Below are positions 37,894 through 49,938 of a stretch of 64,000 bases of DNA, piece by piece; the stretch's first letter is position 1; the number at the start of each line of letters is the position of its first letter. The position numbers were made by a program, and so were the translations under genes. The notes beneath the pieces were generated by a model. It was given only the letters and a program-made list of their open reading frames with translations, was not told the DNA's origin and did not search any database. Origin of the DNA: Dioscorea cayenensis subsp. rotundata (taxonomy: Eukaryota; Streptophyta; Magnoliopsida; Dioscoreales; Dioscoreaceae); assembly GCF_009730915.1 (NCBI RefSeq), contig NC_052482.1, forward strand, positions 19,684,345-19,748,344, written 5' to 3'.

Positions 37894-38744
37894 GGCTTTT
37901 TTTATTTATAAATATTGTATTTTTTAAAATTATTTACCAAAATAAGTATTTTTTAAATTAATTACCAAAATACGCAAAAAGTACCATGCATGGTACTTTT
38001 TTACGCATGGATTATTATTAAATTTTATTTTTAATTTTATAATAGTTTATATATGATATTTTACATTTACAACCTCATAAATTTTTTAAATTAAAATATT
38101 TTTCACAACCCTATTTAGATTTTACAATGGTTTTTTATATAACATTTTACATTTTAGCCCTTATAATTTTTTTAAAATTATAATTTTTTCTCACAACCCT
38201 ATTTAAAATTTGCAATGGTTTTTTTATATAATATTTTACGTTTTAGTCCTTATATTTTTTTAATTAAAATTCTTTCTCACAACCCTATTTAAAAATTACA
38301 ATGGTTTTTTAATATAATATTTTACCATGAAGGAATTCTCTCATTGTAAATTTTAAATAGGGGTTGTGAGAAAAAGACTTTTCAATTAAATATAAGAGAC
38401 TAAAAAGCATATATATATAAAAAACATTGTAAATTTTAAATAGGAGTTAGTGACAAATCTAATTTTTAAATTATAAAAGACTAAAAGCGTGAAAATATTA
38501 TATAAAAAAGCGATTGTAAAGAACTGAAATAGAGTTGTGAAAAAAATTTAATTTAAAAAGATTTGTGAGTTGTAAATGTCAAATATCATATATAAAAACT
38601 ATTATAAAATTAAAAGAAAAATTTAATAATGATCACGTGCTGAAAAGATATGCATCAGTGAGTCTTTTTCATGTTCATGATTAATTTGAAAAATATTTAT
38701 TTTGATAAATAATTTAAAAAATACAATATTTATAAAAAAAGCCA
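37894..38744. mobile_element. Foldback element, 851 bp, three subrepeats per arm
   Basis: The two ends are long inverted repeats: GGCTTTTTTTATTTATAAAT on the left, and TGGCTTTTTTTATAAATATTG-type sequence read from the right end. Both continue inward through TATTTACC/TATTTATC-AAAATAA. Each arm then carries three tandem subrepeats of 86-89 bp containing CTCACAACCCTATTTA and ACAATGG followed by a T run (left units start at about 38055, 38141 and 38230); the right arm has the same in inverse. The arms meet at about 38325-38340. CAAAATAC flanks both sides (37886-37893 and 38745-38752), an 8-bp target duplication. There is no coding sequence, so the element must be mobilised in trans; 8 bp fits hAT and 9 bp would fit MULE. 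Class is inferred. Confidence 0.75.
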
Positions 38745-39005
38745 CAAAATACACATGTTACAAAAGGTAGATTATTGCAGCCATGCCTAACAAAATTATC
38801 ACGAGTTTAGATTTTGTTATTCTACCCAAGTCAATTAAAAATAATAATTTTCCTCCGACTTAACTCTTTGAATTCCTTTAAAAAAAAAAACACGAAATAC
38901 ACATGTTACAAGAGATAAACTATTGCAGCCGTACCTAACAAAATTATCACGAGTTAAGATTTTGTTATTTTAGTCAAACCAATTAAAAATAGTAATTTTT
39001 GCTCT
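38740..39005. repeat. Two-unit tandem repeat, period 148 bp
   Basis: ACACATGTTACAA followed by TATTGCAGCC, CCTAACAAAATTATCACGAG and AATTAAAAATA occurs at 38751 and again at 38899, with scattered mismatches. It starts in the A-rich edge of the foldback element, so the duplication may have followed or used that insertion. Confidence 0.7.
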
Positions 39006-39239
39006 CGCAAGATCCCTTCTAAAACATTGGTCTCAAAAGATCCTAGAGTCCACCATCATTTACAAGATAGAAGAACCATTCCTCTAAAAACTCCCGACTT
39101 TGTGATTATTTAAGCTATATAAGGTAGATAGACAGGATTGTTGTTATTAGCTCAAAGTCATGAGATGAATCCCAAAGAAAACTTAATAGTTAAAAGAATA
39201 ACTTAATAGTAGTTAATAATTTTTATAAGTGGAAGTACC

Positions 39240-39700
39240 TTAATTGGAGAAGGGAGATCAATTGGTTCCAAAGGAAGGCTACGAGCAAAACTTTATTAGC
39301 TATGATGAGAATAATAGCTTTGCTTGCTACAATTTATGTTATTTGGAAAGCTAGGAGCTCACTGATTTTTCAGCACCAAAAATTTAGTGAGGAGGATGTG
39401 TATAAATATATCAAGGAAATTGTGTTTTGAAGTACAATGTTCAGTTTTATAAACAGAATGTCAGGGTTGTATATAATAGGTGGGTGTAAATAAATTTCAT
39501 CTTCTGGTAATTAAGTTTATTTATGTATTGTTCTCATTCTGTTTCAAGTCTTGTGTTTTGTAAAAGTAGTTATGCTTGTTCTATTAGTTCAAGCAATTGT
39601 GGGCCTGATTCTAAATGTTAGAGATATGGACTGGTGATGCTGGTTTGAGATATTTTGTGCTTAATAAGGTTTTCTTTTTGGCTTGACCCAAAAAAAAAAA
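39240..39700 (+). mobile_element. LINE 3' fragment
   Basis: A frame at 39242-39430 reads LNWRREINWFQRKATSKTLL, LLATIYVIWKARSSLIFQHQ and ends YIKEIVF. This is the C-terminal tail of plant LINE ORF2 proteins after the zinc-finger-like domain (the IW..R...F pattern). A noncoding 3' part follows and ends in TTGGCTTGACCC and a 13-A run at 39688-39700, the expected polyA end. The rest of the element is missing. Confidence 0.7.
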
Positions 39701-40526
39701 AAATTATAAGTGATGATTTTTTATTTTTCCCATAAAATATTTGAAGAATTTGTATACACACACATTGTATAACTCTTAGGAAAATTATTAAATTACAAAA
39801 AAAAATAATAATAAAGAGCTTTTGTACAAACATTTTTATTGAAATTTTCATAAATATAGTAAAAATTGGAGCAAAAGTGAAAATTTATGTTGGTGGAATT
39901 TTATGTTGATGGTATTGTTTGAGTATAAAAGTGAAACCAAATACATACTTGCAATTATTCAATAGAGATTGAAATGAATCATTTGATGGTAGGTCAGCAT
40001 AAAGACTAACATGAGAAATAAGACAACATTGTTCATGATTTGTTAGAAAAAAAACATATATAAACAATTACAACATGCAGAAGATTAATATTTAGGAGTA
40101 CAATGAAAGATTAATATTCTAGTTTAGAGTACGTATCACTTTCTCCTTAAATTTAGGATAATTACTGGAGTAGCTGTGATGAGATTATTTTTATGTTTAA
40201 AAAAGGACACAAAATCAACATTATAATACTAGGTACTTTAACTAATCAAACTTAATTAATAAATAATTTAGATAGTCAGAAAACAAACACTAAACAAAGT
40301 GAAGTGAGACAACAAAAACACAACACCTTCCACTAGGCTGAAAAAGAGCGGATGCCTAATCCAAATATAATTTACTGTGATCGAAAATGATACAAAAAAA
40401 TAATTTGTATCAAATCGGTTGCATGAAAAACACCACAATTGAGCTCAATAGTCCAAGCAAATCATTGAACAAACAACAATGCTTGTGATCTGCCAGCAGA
40501 TAAACACAAAACACTGAGTTTCACTT
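39701..40526. other. Intergenic, AT-rich
   Basis: No gene or element with clear termini. Confidence 0.5.
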
Positions 40527-41225
40527 GGGGCTGTTTGTTTGTAAGGAATGGAGTTGAAGAGGAATGAGATAGGAATGAGATAGGAATGAGAATAAGGGGG
40601 AATAAATTAGGAATGAAAGGAAAACTGTGTTTGGTTGGAGGGTATGGGAGAGTAATTCATTGGAAATGAGAAAAGTAAATAGAAAAAATATGTGCAAAAT
40701 GTCTTTTATGCCCTTATAGAGTAAATATTAAAAAAATAAATACATTGGCCAATAATATTATTTTATTTGTAATATGTTGTCATTATTGTCATAATTATTT
40801 TTATAATTAATTTTTATAATTAATTTTTACAATTAATCTTCATTATTAATATTGTTGTTTTGTTACAATGTTATCATTTTATTTTTATTATTTTAGAATT
40901 AATTTAATTTATTGTTATTGTTGTTGTATTTTTATAGTATTAATTTATTTGTAATATGTTATCATTATTATTTGTTTACAATGTTCTCAACATTTTTCCT
41001 ATATATATAGATAAAGTTTTAAAGTCGAGGGTAAAATGGATATTTTCACATCCGTTGGGGCATTCCTCGACCCGATTGGGGAATGCCAATCAACCTCTCC
41101 CTCATCTCATTCCCTCACTGGATTCCTCCCACATTCCCTGCTCGCTAACCAAACAAAGCATTGGTCGATTCGATCCAGTTCCGATCCATTCCCAATCCAG
41201 CGCTGCAAACAAAGCAACATCCCTA
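40527..41225. mobile_element. Nonautonomous inverted-repeat element (hAT-like ends)
   Basis: The left end reads GGGGCTGTTTGTTTG and is followed by repeated GGAATGAGATA and a TTTGGTTGG block. The right end, reversed, reads GTTGCTTTGTTTGCAGCG and is followed by a TTTGTTTGGTTAGCG block and GGAATG-rich sequence. This imperfect terminal inverted repeat and the GTTTGGTT motif resemble plant hAT-type miniature elements. No transposase; target duplication not found. Confidence 0.45.
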
Positions 41226-41403
41226 AATAGAATAGAGTTCACTGATAACAGATAAGCAAGAATATGGGGACTTCTTGACATGTATTAACTATGAATTCTA
41301 GAAAAGCAAATCATGCCAAAAAGTATAATGTAAAACATAGAATCATCGAAATGTTTATGATGCATATACCAAATCTTCTTTGTATCATTTGTTTTTTTTT
41401 TTT

Positions 41404-44400
41404 TTAAGAATGATGATAGCCAAGTAACCGATCAACTCTGTCAAAATACCATGTTCTCCAACTTCTCACAGCATCAGAGATCCAAAACACTATGGCTAAA
41501 GCCTACTATGAATCCCAATTCTACAAATATAAACAGCCAATTTGGCTCATGGTCAGACTCGGAGAATAGAAAAGTAGGAGAAGGTGGACTAGAATCAGCA
41601 CATTGCTTGGATAATGGGCTCCCACATAATCCTGTATTACCCTCAAAAGAAGTATTTGAAAATGTAGAGAACTGACTGTCCAGTGGTATTCTTCCCACTA
41701 GCTTGTTATTTGAAAGGTCCAAGAAGGATAGAAAGTGCAGGAAAACCAAAGATTCTGGAATCTCCTCTGAGAATTGGTTGCAGGAGAGATCTAATGCTTC
41801 TAATTGAACCAACTTCCCAAGCTCTGCTGGAATTGGTCCTGTGAAATTATTACGTGATATGTTCAGCATAACCAGTGATGTAAGGTTCCCCAAGCTTTTC
41901 GGCAAACTACCTTCAAATCTATTGTTTGAGAAGTCAATAGATCTCAAAATTCCCAGTGCCTTTACAAAAGTCAAAACTAAGCCTTTGAATGTCACTGTGA
42001 TTGAGTTTTGATAGCGGTCACTGGAATCGAACTGAAGATACGCAACACCAATGGTCAGGTCAGATAGATTTGGATCGATCATCATTGCTTTCAGATTCTC
42101 AAAGAACTCATGTGGCAGATGGCCACTGAAGTTGTTGGATGAGATATCAAAGATTTGTAGTTTCGGAAATGTGTAATTCCCTCCGAGAGGATGCCCAAGC
42201 CTGCCGTGGAATTCATTTGACCTGAGAACAAGGGCTTTCAAAGCAGACATATTTCCCAACCAATGTGGAAAAGAATCCACGAACTTGTTGTGTCCTAGAT
42301 CCAGAACCTCTATACTGCCACAGTTAGCCAATGATCTAGGCAATTGACCTTCCAACTTGTTGTCGTTGAGATTTAACGTCCTCAGACTACATTGTGAGCT
42401 AACATTCATTGGTAAAAGGCCTTGAAGCTGGTTTCCTTTTAGATTGAGTACTTGTAGAACAGAAACTTCTCTCAAGAGACATTCTGGAATTGAACCACTA
42501 AAGCTGTTGTCTGAAAGATCGAGAATTTGGAGATATGGTGCATCACAAATGGATGGTGGGATATTTCCGATAAGCCTATTGTTGGACAATGAGAAGAAGA
42601 GAGTGCCGCTGAGATAGGAAGAAATGTTGGATGGGATAAAAGATGTGAAGAAGTTGTTTGAGTAGTCCAAAATTATAGTGTTTGGTGGGGGGAGAGGAAC
42701 CGGACCTCGAAGCAAGTTAGAATGGAGATCAAGAATCATTGAGGAGTGACTCATTGAAACATTGGGGAGAGGACCATCAACATAAGTGAAAAGGTTGTAA
42801 GACAGATTCAAGTAAGAGAGAGAGTTGTAAGGCAGATTCCAGTAAGAGAGAGTCGAATTCCCAATGTTCCATATCCACTTTGGTATAGCACCACCAATTT
42901 GATTGTTTGAGAGGTCAAGGTCGGTCATGTGAAGCTTATGTTCCAAGAAAGGAGGGATCATGACCAGGTTGCATGATACCAATTTTAGAGTAGTAATGGA
43001 GGGAAAGAGGAGAGAAGAATTACCAGAAGCATTTGATATGGACAACTTGTTGCTTGATAGATCCAAGTGAAAGAGATTCTTCATGCGCCCGATCAGGTCT
43101 AGTTCTAGCGTGCCACTGAAGTTGTTCGAAGCCAATGCCAGATACTTCAAATTTGAAAGCTCAGTAATTGACCTTGGGATATCTCCTTGAAGTTCATTGT
43201 CGCTCAAATTAACAGTCTCCAATGAAGATGACGTATTGTAGAACTCTTCCAGCTCACCAGAGAGCTTATTCAGGTTTAGGTGCAACACTTGCAATGCCAG
43301 GAGGGTGAACAAAGTTACTGGGATTGATCCATTGAGTGAATTATTCCTCAGATCAAGATTTGTAAGACTCTGAAGCCTTCCAAAAGATTGAGGTATGCCC
43401 CCAGTAAAGCTATTATGGGACAGAATGATTTGTGAGATTCTCTCGCCACCCACCTGCGGAGGAATTTTGCCACTGAAACCATTGAGCGAGAGGTCCAAAT
43501 GAACCAACTGGTTGAGTTTTGCAATAGAAAGGGGAATTGGCCCAGAGAAGTGGCAACTTGCAAGACCCAGCTTTGTCAAAGACTTCAAATTTCCCAAAGA
43601 TTCCGGCAAACTACCTGTAAAATTTGTGTTCTCAAGGATCAGCTCCTCCAGAGCACTCTCTCTAGGGAATTCTGGCAAATACCCTGAGAGCATTGGATTG
43701 AGGGACAGATCAAGAGCTTTTAAATTCCTCAGTAGAAACACACTATACGGAAACAATCCATATAGTTCACAATCAATGAGACTAAGTTCATTCAGATGAG
43801 AGAAATTTCCAAAAAATTCAGGCACCTCGCAAGACAAAGTATTCAAGTCGAGATGGATTACTGACAAATTCTGGAGCTTGGACAAAGACTCATGGATCGG
43901 TCCCGAAAGCGAACAACCAGACAAACTGAGAGCTTGAAGCCCAGGAGCAGATTTGGCGATAACTTGACACCAATCCATGCTATTGCTGGATAGATTAACC
44001 CCATCTAGATACAGCTTCTGGAGGTTAGAGAGGCCACCGATGAGTGCCCCGAGATCTGGGGTGTCCAGCTCCCCTCCGTCGAAAAGGTAGGTGGATAGGT
44101 CCAAAGATACTAGCTTTTTGAGGCGAGAGATACCGATGGGGACTCGTCCGGCAAACCCGGAGTTGGAGAGGTTGAGATAAGTGAGATCACCAAGCTTCTC
44201 AAAGCCTAAGGGTGGAAGAGGACTTCCGTAGAAAGCATTGTTGGCGAGATTAAGCCTTTGAAGTGAAGTGAGCTCGAAAAGCGAGGAGTTGATTTCACCT
44301 GAGATGTTATGGTTGCTGAGGTCAAGGGAGACGACTACACCCGACGCTGCGTCGCAGATGACGCCGTCCCAGTTGCAGCAGTTGGTATCGGGAATCCAAG

Positions 44401-44536
44401 CAGGGCTTAAACTGCTCATCGAAGAGAAGTCATTCTTGAGCTGGAGAAGAGCCAATGCCTGGTCCGAGCGACATTGATGAGCTTGGGATGAGACCAAGCT
44501 CACAAGAACAAGAAGTAAGACAGTTCGGGGGTTCAT
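41404..44536 (-). CDS. LRR receptor-like protein, Ve1 type, copy 2 (nearly intact)
   Basis: Cell-surface receptor without kinase, related to tomato Ve1-type immune receptors that signal with SOBIR1/BAK1-like kinases. The main frame (44536 down to 41474) encodes 1020 residues: signal peptide MNPRTVLLLVLVSLVSSQAH, LRR N-cap (TNCCNWDGVICDA), a long LRR array (SGPIHESLSKLQNLSVIHLD, LDLSNNQIGGAIPKWIW), C-cap (GNTGLCGSPLSKQCADS) and the start of a membrane helix (NWLFIFVELGFIVG). It then runs off frame (SHSVLDL, stop). One base fewer in the T run at 41498-41500 gives GLAIVFWISDAV and the conserved WYFDRVDRLLG motif, ending at 41404-41406: 3132 nt, 1043 residues. The long acidic Cys tail of copy 1 is absent. 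A 30-bp internal duplication adds ten residues. Start is the first Met, followed by a good signal peptide. Confidence 0.88.
42794..42853 (-). repeat. 30-bp tandem duplication inside receptor-like copy 2
   Basis: Units at 42794-42823 and 42824-42853 match at 27 of 30 bases and encode LSYLNLSYNL-type and LSYWNLPYNS-type decapeptides. Copy 1 has only one unit, so the second is a derived in-frame insertion. Confidence 0.8.
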
Positions 44537-46312
44537 TTTGGGGAAAGAAAGACGATGATGGGTTTATGAGAAGCAATGCCGAACAATTTAGAGATTTTTC
44601 CCATGCATAAGCTTGACGCTGGAGAAGAAAGACTCCAGGGTCGGGGGAGACGATGACGCCAAGTCGTTGAAGAATCATTTGAACAAGCATTTAATTGAAA
44701 ATTTTCCTAAGAAAATGTTAAAATAACAGCATTTTTCACCATTAATCTTGAAAAGACTTAAACTTTGAATCATTTTGCCTGTCAAGTAAAAACTATGCAG
44801 AAAGATCTGCAAGCCATTAACAAAAACCAGTCCCTTATTATTTATTTATTTATTTTGAAAAAGTTTCAATTTTTAAGAAAGGCGATAAGTCGTGGAACCT
44901 AGGGACTAACATGTAGGGGAATAACACTCACCACCGAACCGTGCCCTCGCCTTGCACGAGATGAAGATCAAACTCGGGAAACCACGCTCGACACTCGAAA
45001 CGAAAATCCTACGCAAAAGACCTGATGTCAATAGACCAAATATTCGTCGGCAAAAAAATTTCCAATCTTTCTCAACATTCCCTTCAAAAGAAAAGGAAAG
45101 GAAGCGGCTTCAATATTCCCTTGTGATTGACTGATTGTTTGCACAATTGCGTTGCAGAAAAACTGGAAGAAAAACCAAAACAAAATCCTCTTTTGATCTT
45201 GACCGTTGACTGATAAAGTAGATAGAAGGGACGGTTGTGATTTAGTGAAAGTGGGCCTTCGTTTTACTGTCACTCCCTTCTAGAATCTAGTCCATGAACC
45301 TTGCAGTCATCCTCTAATGGCGTTTTGCTGGCTTTTTTCTGCGATGGAGAACGCTTCTCCTTCGTCGGCGTAAAGGTTTCAGCTTCCTCTCTTTACTGGT
45401 ATTCAATAAAATGTCGGATCTTTATCTTTACATATTTTATTTAGACTAAGGATTCGGATTCATGGGATTTGAAGTTTTAATTGGATGAATTGGTTGTTGT
45501 TTGCCTGTTTGGTAGTGTTGCTCGTTCAGATTGGTAGCATGAAGAACTGGAATGTGATATTTAGATAGATTTTAATTTCAAGTTTTGTAATGCCCATTTT
45601 GGTGAGTTTCACTTTTGATTGGTGAAAGTGCCAGATGAAACATATTATTCCACATGAGAAATAATCTGAGTGTCAAAGCAAGATGCAAGGATTTAAGGAA
45701 TAGCTCAGAATGTGTGGCAGAAGTAAGCAGTCCATGCAGCCTTCTATCTGTGATTATAAAATATTTGAGACTTTTCCATTGTGGTTGTGTACTGATGTAA
45801 TTGGTAATGCTTGTAGAAAAGGGGCAAATTTGTGCTTGAAGAATGACATTTTGATTGGATTTCCTGCTAGGATTTCATAATTGAGTTTTAAAGATATGCT
45901 ATTGGTTGGTGATGATGAACTAAGATGTCATAATAATGGTGAAATGTAGAAAATTACAAATTTGATTTCCTAGTGCATTTCTTTCTGTGGTTGGAGTATA
46001 AAGTTACTGAACAAATAGTATTTGAGCATGACAATGGGTTCATATATATGAATCTGACAATGTGATAATTTGTGTAACACTTCATAAATATTAAATATCT
46101 CGAGGAATTATCTCCTTTTGTTCTGTTTATGTTATAAGAAAATTGCAAACTAGCAATAAGAATATCTATTTAAACACTTAAGGAAACTTTAGCAATGCGC
46201 GTTTTGCTCCATCATTAAATTTATAGAGCTTATACTGTTTCAACTGGTCCTTGCTTAAAGAAATTTATATATTTCAGTGCCGACCTTCAGTAGGCTCCAA
46301 GTTTTTTTTTTT
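44537..46312. other. Intergenic
   Basis: Promoter side of receptor copy 2 and 3' side of the CHUP1-like gene. A GC-richer stretch at about 44880-45060 looks like decayed repeat DNA. At 45318 an ATG opens only 18 codons. A possible noncoding transcript from about 45300 cannot be judged by eye. Confidence 0.45.
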
Positions 46313-48633
46313 TTAGGAATAAATACTGCTGGCTAACTTCCTCAATTCTTGAAATGCGTTCCTGCTCTCCTCATCGAACCCACCGACGAACTGTAATTAG
46401 ATAAGTACAATCAGGATGATTAGCAAATGAACTTAGACTAGATAAAGACAGTTTCATTGAGAGAGAGCTACCTGGTGTACCCGGAAAGCAAATCTAACTC
46501 CTTGAAGCATCAGCTCCTCATCCTCTGAGGATGCATATGATTGCAGTGCAGTAATTACCCGCTTCATATATTTTTTAGCAAGCCTCATGGAGCCTGATTT
46601 TAACTGCAATGGCATTGGATGATAAATATTAATCATTAAAATTCTGACCTGATTTTGTGATTTTGTCATATTTCAGCTAATTCATTTGCAATGTATCTTG
46701 CTATATGATTCATTTGTGGAATGAGTTTATAAAAAGAAATGAGTAGACTAGGTACCTGTGCGATGATGCCTGTGTCAAGCATCCATTCCCAGGGGATCTG
46801 GAATTCTTTGTACCTCTTGCTTGCGTTATCCCTGACTCTCTCAAGGTTGTGAACACTACATTCCAATCTGCATCATAGAAGAGAGTATGAGATAATTTTG
46901 TTGGTTGGTTTAAGGTGGGAGAGAGGCTTTTCAGATTTTTCTATTTCCCCTTACTTTTCTTGCAATGCCCGAATTCGCTTGAGGGCAACACCCGTGGGTT
47001 GGCGCATATCATCAGAGAAGGACGAGACCTCAGATCCAAGATTCTTTAGATCTCGGTAGCCAAAGGCTGCTTCTCTCATTGCATCTGCTTTCTGCTCAGG
47101 CCACTGGGGAAAGTGCTTGAGCACTGCCCTCTCATCTACCAAATAAGACAGTTCCTCATCCAGCCACTTGACGAATGCCTCCACATCAGAGATCTCCGTA
47201 TATGTTGCATTCTGTACTTCCTTTATCAAGAAGTTGATGAACTCACCTTGGGTTTCAACATCTGATTTTATCTGTCAAATTGGTCATACTTTAGCAGAAT
47301 TTAGGGCAATCATATTTTTCAAGTACAGGTGACAAAATTTGAACTCTATCCAGGAATGGTTAAAATGAAATGATTGATCTGCTGATTGACAGTTTTTTAT
47401 AATGCTTTCTCATTTTATTGTGTGGCTTTCAACAATCATTGATAAAAGTCATTATTTCTATATTTCTTATTAGTTTTTGAAATTGTATAGTTTAATGTGT
47501 TTTCTCTTCCTTGTATCTTTTATTTCTCATTTTGAGACCTAGCAATATGTGAAATTTCACAATTTCCAAATTGGGAAGAAGTAGTGAGCTATGATAGTTG
47601 AAAATCAAAATATAGTTATCTAATTTCAATGTTGATTTCAAGAAACTGAAAGCATTATGAACTACTTTTTTTTTCTGCAAGCAATTTGCATTTGTTCAAG
47701 AATTCAGGTCAGGAAATTATGGAGTATCCTTTGAACTTATAGGATTGAAGCTATCCTAACTATATATCTGGCATTGTAAATCTTTTACAGAATTAGAAAG
47801 ATAAAGTTAGTGTAAGATCTTGACAAAGTTTGGAAACAGAATGATGCACTGAAATGTCTACTTACAGCTAGGAGATATGCCGACCGATTCTCAATTTCTC
47901 CAATCATTTCCCGCGCATTTGAAGTTACTTGTGTTCCTGCAATGCCTGTCTTTGTTTCTGGTTTCCCATCCCTTCTAGTTATTGAATGATAGAATTCCAC
48001 TACTTCTGGTGCTCTTCTCACTGAACTGCTGGCTCTGACTTGCAGCTTTGATGGGAGTGGTGGTGGTGGTGGTGGTGGTGACGGAGGTAACTTTGATTCT
48101 GCTACTTCTGGTACTTTTCTCAATGAATTGCTGGATCTTCTTTGCAGATTTGATGGAAGAGGGGGAGGTGGTGGTGGCATCAATGGAGATGGCAACTGTG
48201 ATTCCTTTCCAGTTAGTTTTGGTGCCAATTGCAAACAAGTGGTAGGCCTTGGTGGTGGCCTTGGCACCCTTGGTGATCTTGCCTTAATTGCTGAACAGAA
48301 GATTTCCCGCCTAGTCAGTGAATTATCAACCCCCAATCCTTCCTCCACATTGTCGATTTGAACAAGTTGCTTTTCCTGTGATGGACTGTTTTTGTTGATG
48401 TGATTTTGTTGCTTCTTCCATATCATAGATTTATCGGCATCCTGGGCTTGTAGCTTAGTGATTTGGCCTTTTAAGTGGAGGATTTCTTGTCGAAGTGCTT
48501 TGTTCTCCTTCTCCAAATGACAGTTTCTATCAAGACAAGCTTGCAGCTTGCTTCTAAGGTGTGCAAAGCATACATCTCCCTCCTCCATTGGCATTTTGCT
48601 GAAACTAAAATTTGAAGTTTTGAATGACTTCAC
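46313..48633 (-). CDS. CHUP1-like protein (chloroplast unusual positioning 1 / IPGA1 family)
   Basis: Members of this plant family work at the plasma membrane, chloroplast envelope or microtubules in organelle positioning and cell shape. Five coding exons: 48633-47866, 47271-46955, 46867-46756, 46603-46472, 46390-46313; total 1407 nt, 468 residues, with all junctions GT-AG and in frame. N-terminal coiled coil (about 22-60: LRSKLQACLDRNCHLEKEN, ALRQEILHLKGQITKLQAQ); two proline stretches (PPPPPPLPSNLQRR and PPPPPPPPLPSKLQVR region); then the conserved C-terminal half: EVVEFYHSITRRDGK, MIGEIENRSAYLLA, SDVETQGEFINFLIKEVQNA, FVKWLDEELSYLVDERAVLK, FPQWPEQKADAMREAAFGYR, VRFAFRVHQ, FVGGFDEESRNAFQELRKL. 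No N-terminal membrane anchor as in true CHUP1, so it is the shorter family type. A second possible start is MPMEEGDV, 13 residues downstream. Confidence 0.9.
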
Positions 48634-49938
48634 CCTCTCTATAGCCTTGTAACAATGTTGCCTCTTATTAGATTACTATATTCTCCTCAGGAGAAAAAAG
48701 GATGGGACTCTCTGAGAAAAGAAAAGGTCTTCAGGCCTTTAAAGCAGATTCTTACTTGAGGACAACCATGTCTTCTTCATGGTTTCTTGACTAGCATTTT
48801 CTTTTTTACACTGAAGTAAGCACAAGATTTGGTTGGATGAATAAAAATACGGTGAATTTGCTTGGAATCAAAGTGGTTGAGATGGGGTAGCTCGCTTGAC
48901 AAGCAATGCTGTTGAGGTCTCACTAATCTCGGCGGTGGTCAAACAATGACACGCACCTGGCTTTCGCTTTCTCCTTTAATTCTTTTCACCTGCTTGTGGC
49001 TTTCCAACAGTGACAACCGATGCTTATTTAGTATAACCCAGAGGGATTGGTAATACACTTATAGCAACATTTATACGAATTTATAAATTCTTTGAGTAAT
49101 CTTAATTGTGGTGATTTACTCAGTTTTCTTTGATCCTTTAAGCTCTTCCAGTTCTTTCTGCCTCCCTTGATGTTTAGGTGACATGAAAAGGTTTATTCTG
49201 GTTTTGCTTGATTGTTAAGTAACTGAAAAGGATAAAGATAGATACTCTTCTAACAATCAAAGCCAAATTTTTGCAGGGACATAATAATGGAAGGAGATTA
49301 CTTTGGAGTGGAACGATGGATTCCTTAGTACCAGCAAGTTACTTTATAGTTTCAGAGTGGGATCCATTGGTAAGAAAGTTGCGATTATGATGGTCATTGA
49401 TTACTTAACTTAGCTCACTTATTTTTGGTTGCTTACTTGCATTGATAACCATTAATACCTCCTAATCATCCTTCATTATGTGTTAGATCTATTTCTTTAG
49501 TTAATGGCTCTCAGATTTGTTACCAACCAAGGTCGGTGCAACCGAAAATATGTACTGATTGATCTTAAAATTTTGGTGACTTTTGTGGAATAAAGGTCGG
49601 TTTGCTCAAGCCCGTGATGTCGACCTTGAGCCCAAGCCCAGTTTTTTCTTTATTAATTGTAAATTTAAATTGGTCAAGAATTGCTTTTCAAGTTGGTTGT
49701 CTCTAAGTTTGGTCTTTCTTGCATCCAGGGGCACCTTAATTTGGACAATGACGAGTATCAGATTGCCTGCGAATACTTGCCCTGATTGGGAGGGAGAACA
49801 GGGTGATACATTCTCATTAAAGGGGCATGGAGTTGCCCTGCATCCATGGGTAAACACAACAACAATGTGTTCAAAGATCATTTATTCAGCGAATGAAACA
49901 CGAGCAATAAAGTTTAGAATTTGACAGAAATAAGACTC
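48634..49938. other. Intergenic between the CHUP1-like gene and the subtilase relic
   Basis: Probable promoter and 5' UTR of the CHUP1-like gene, then about 1 kb with no recognisable coding sequence. Confidence 0.5.
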
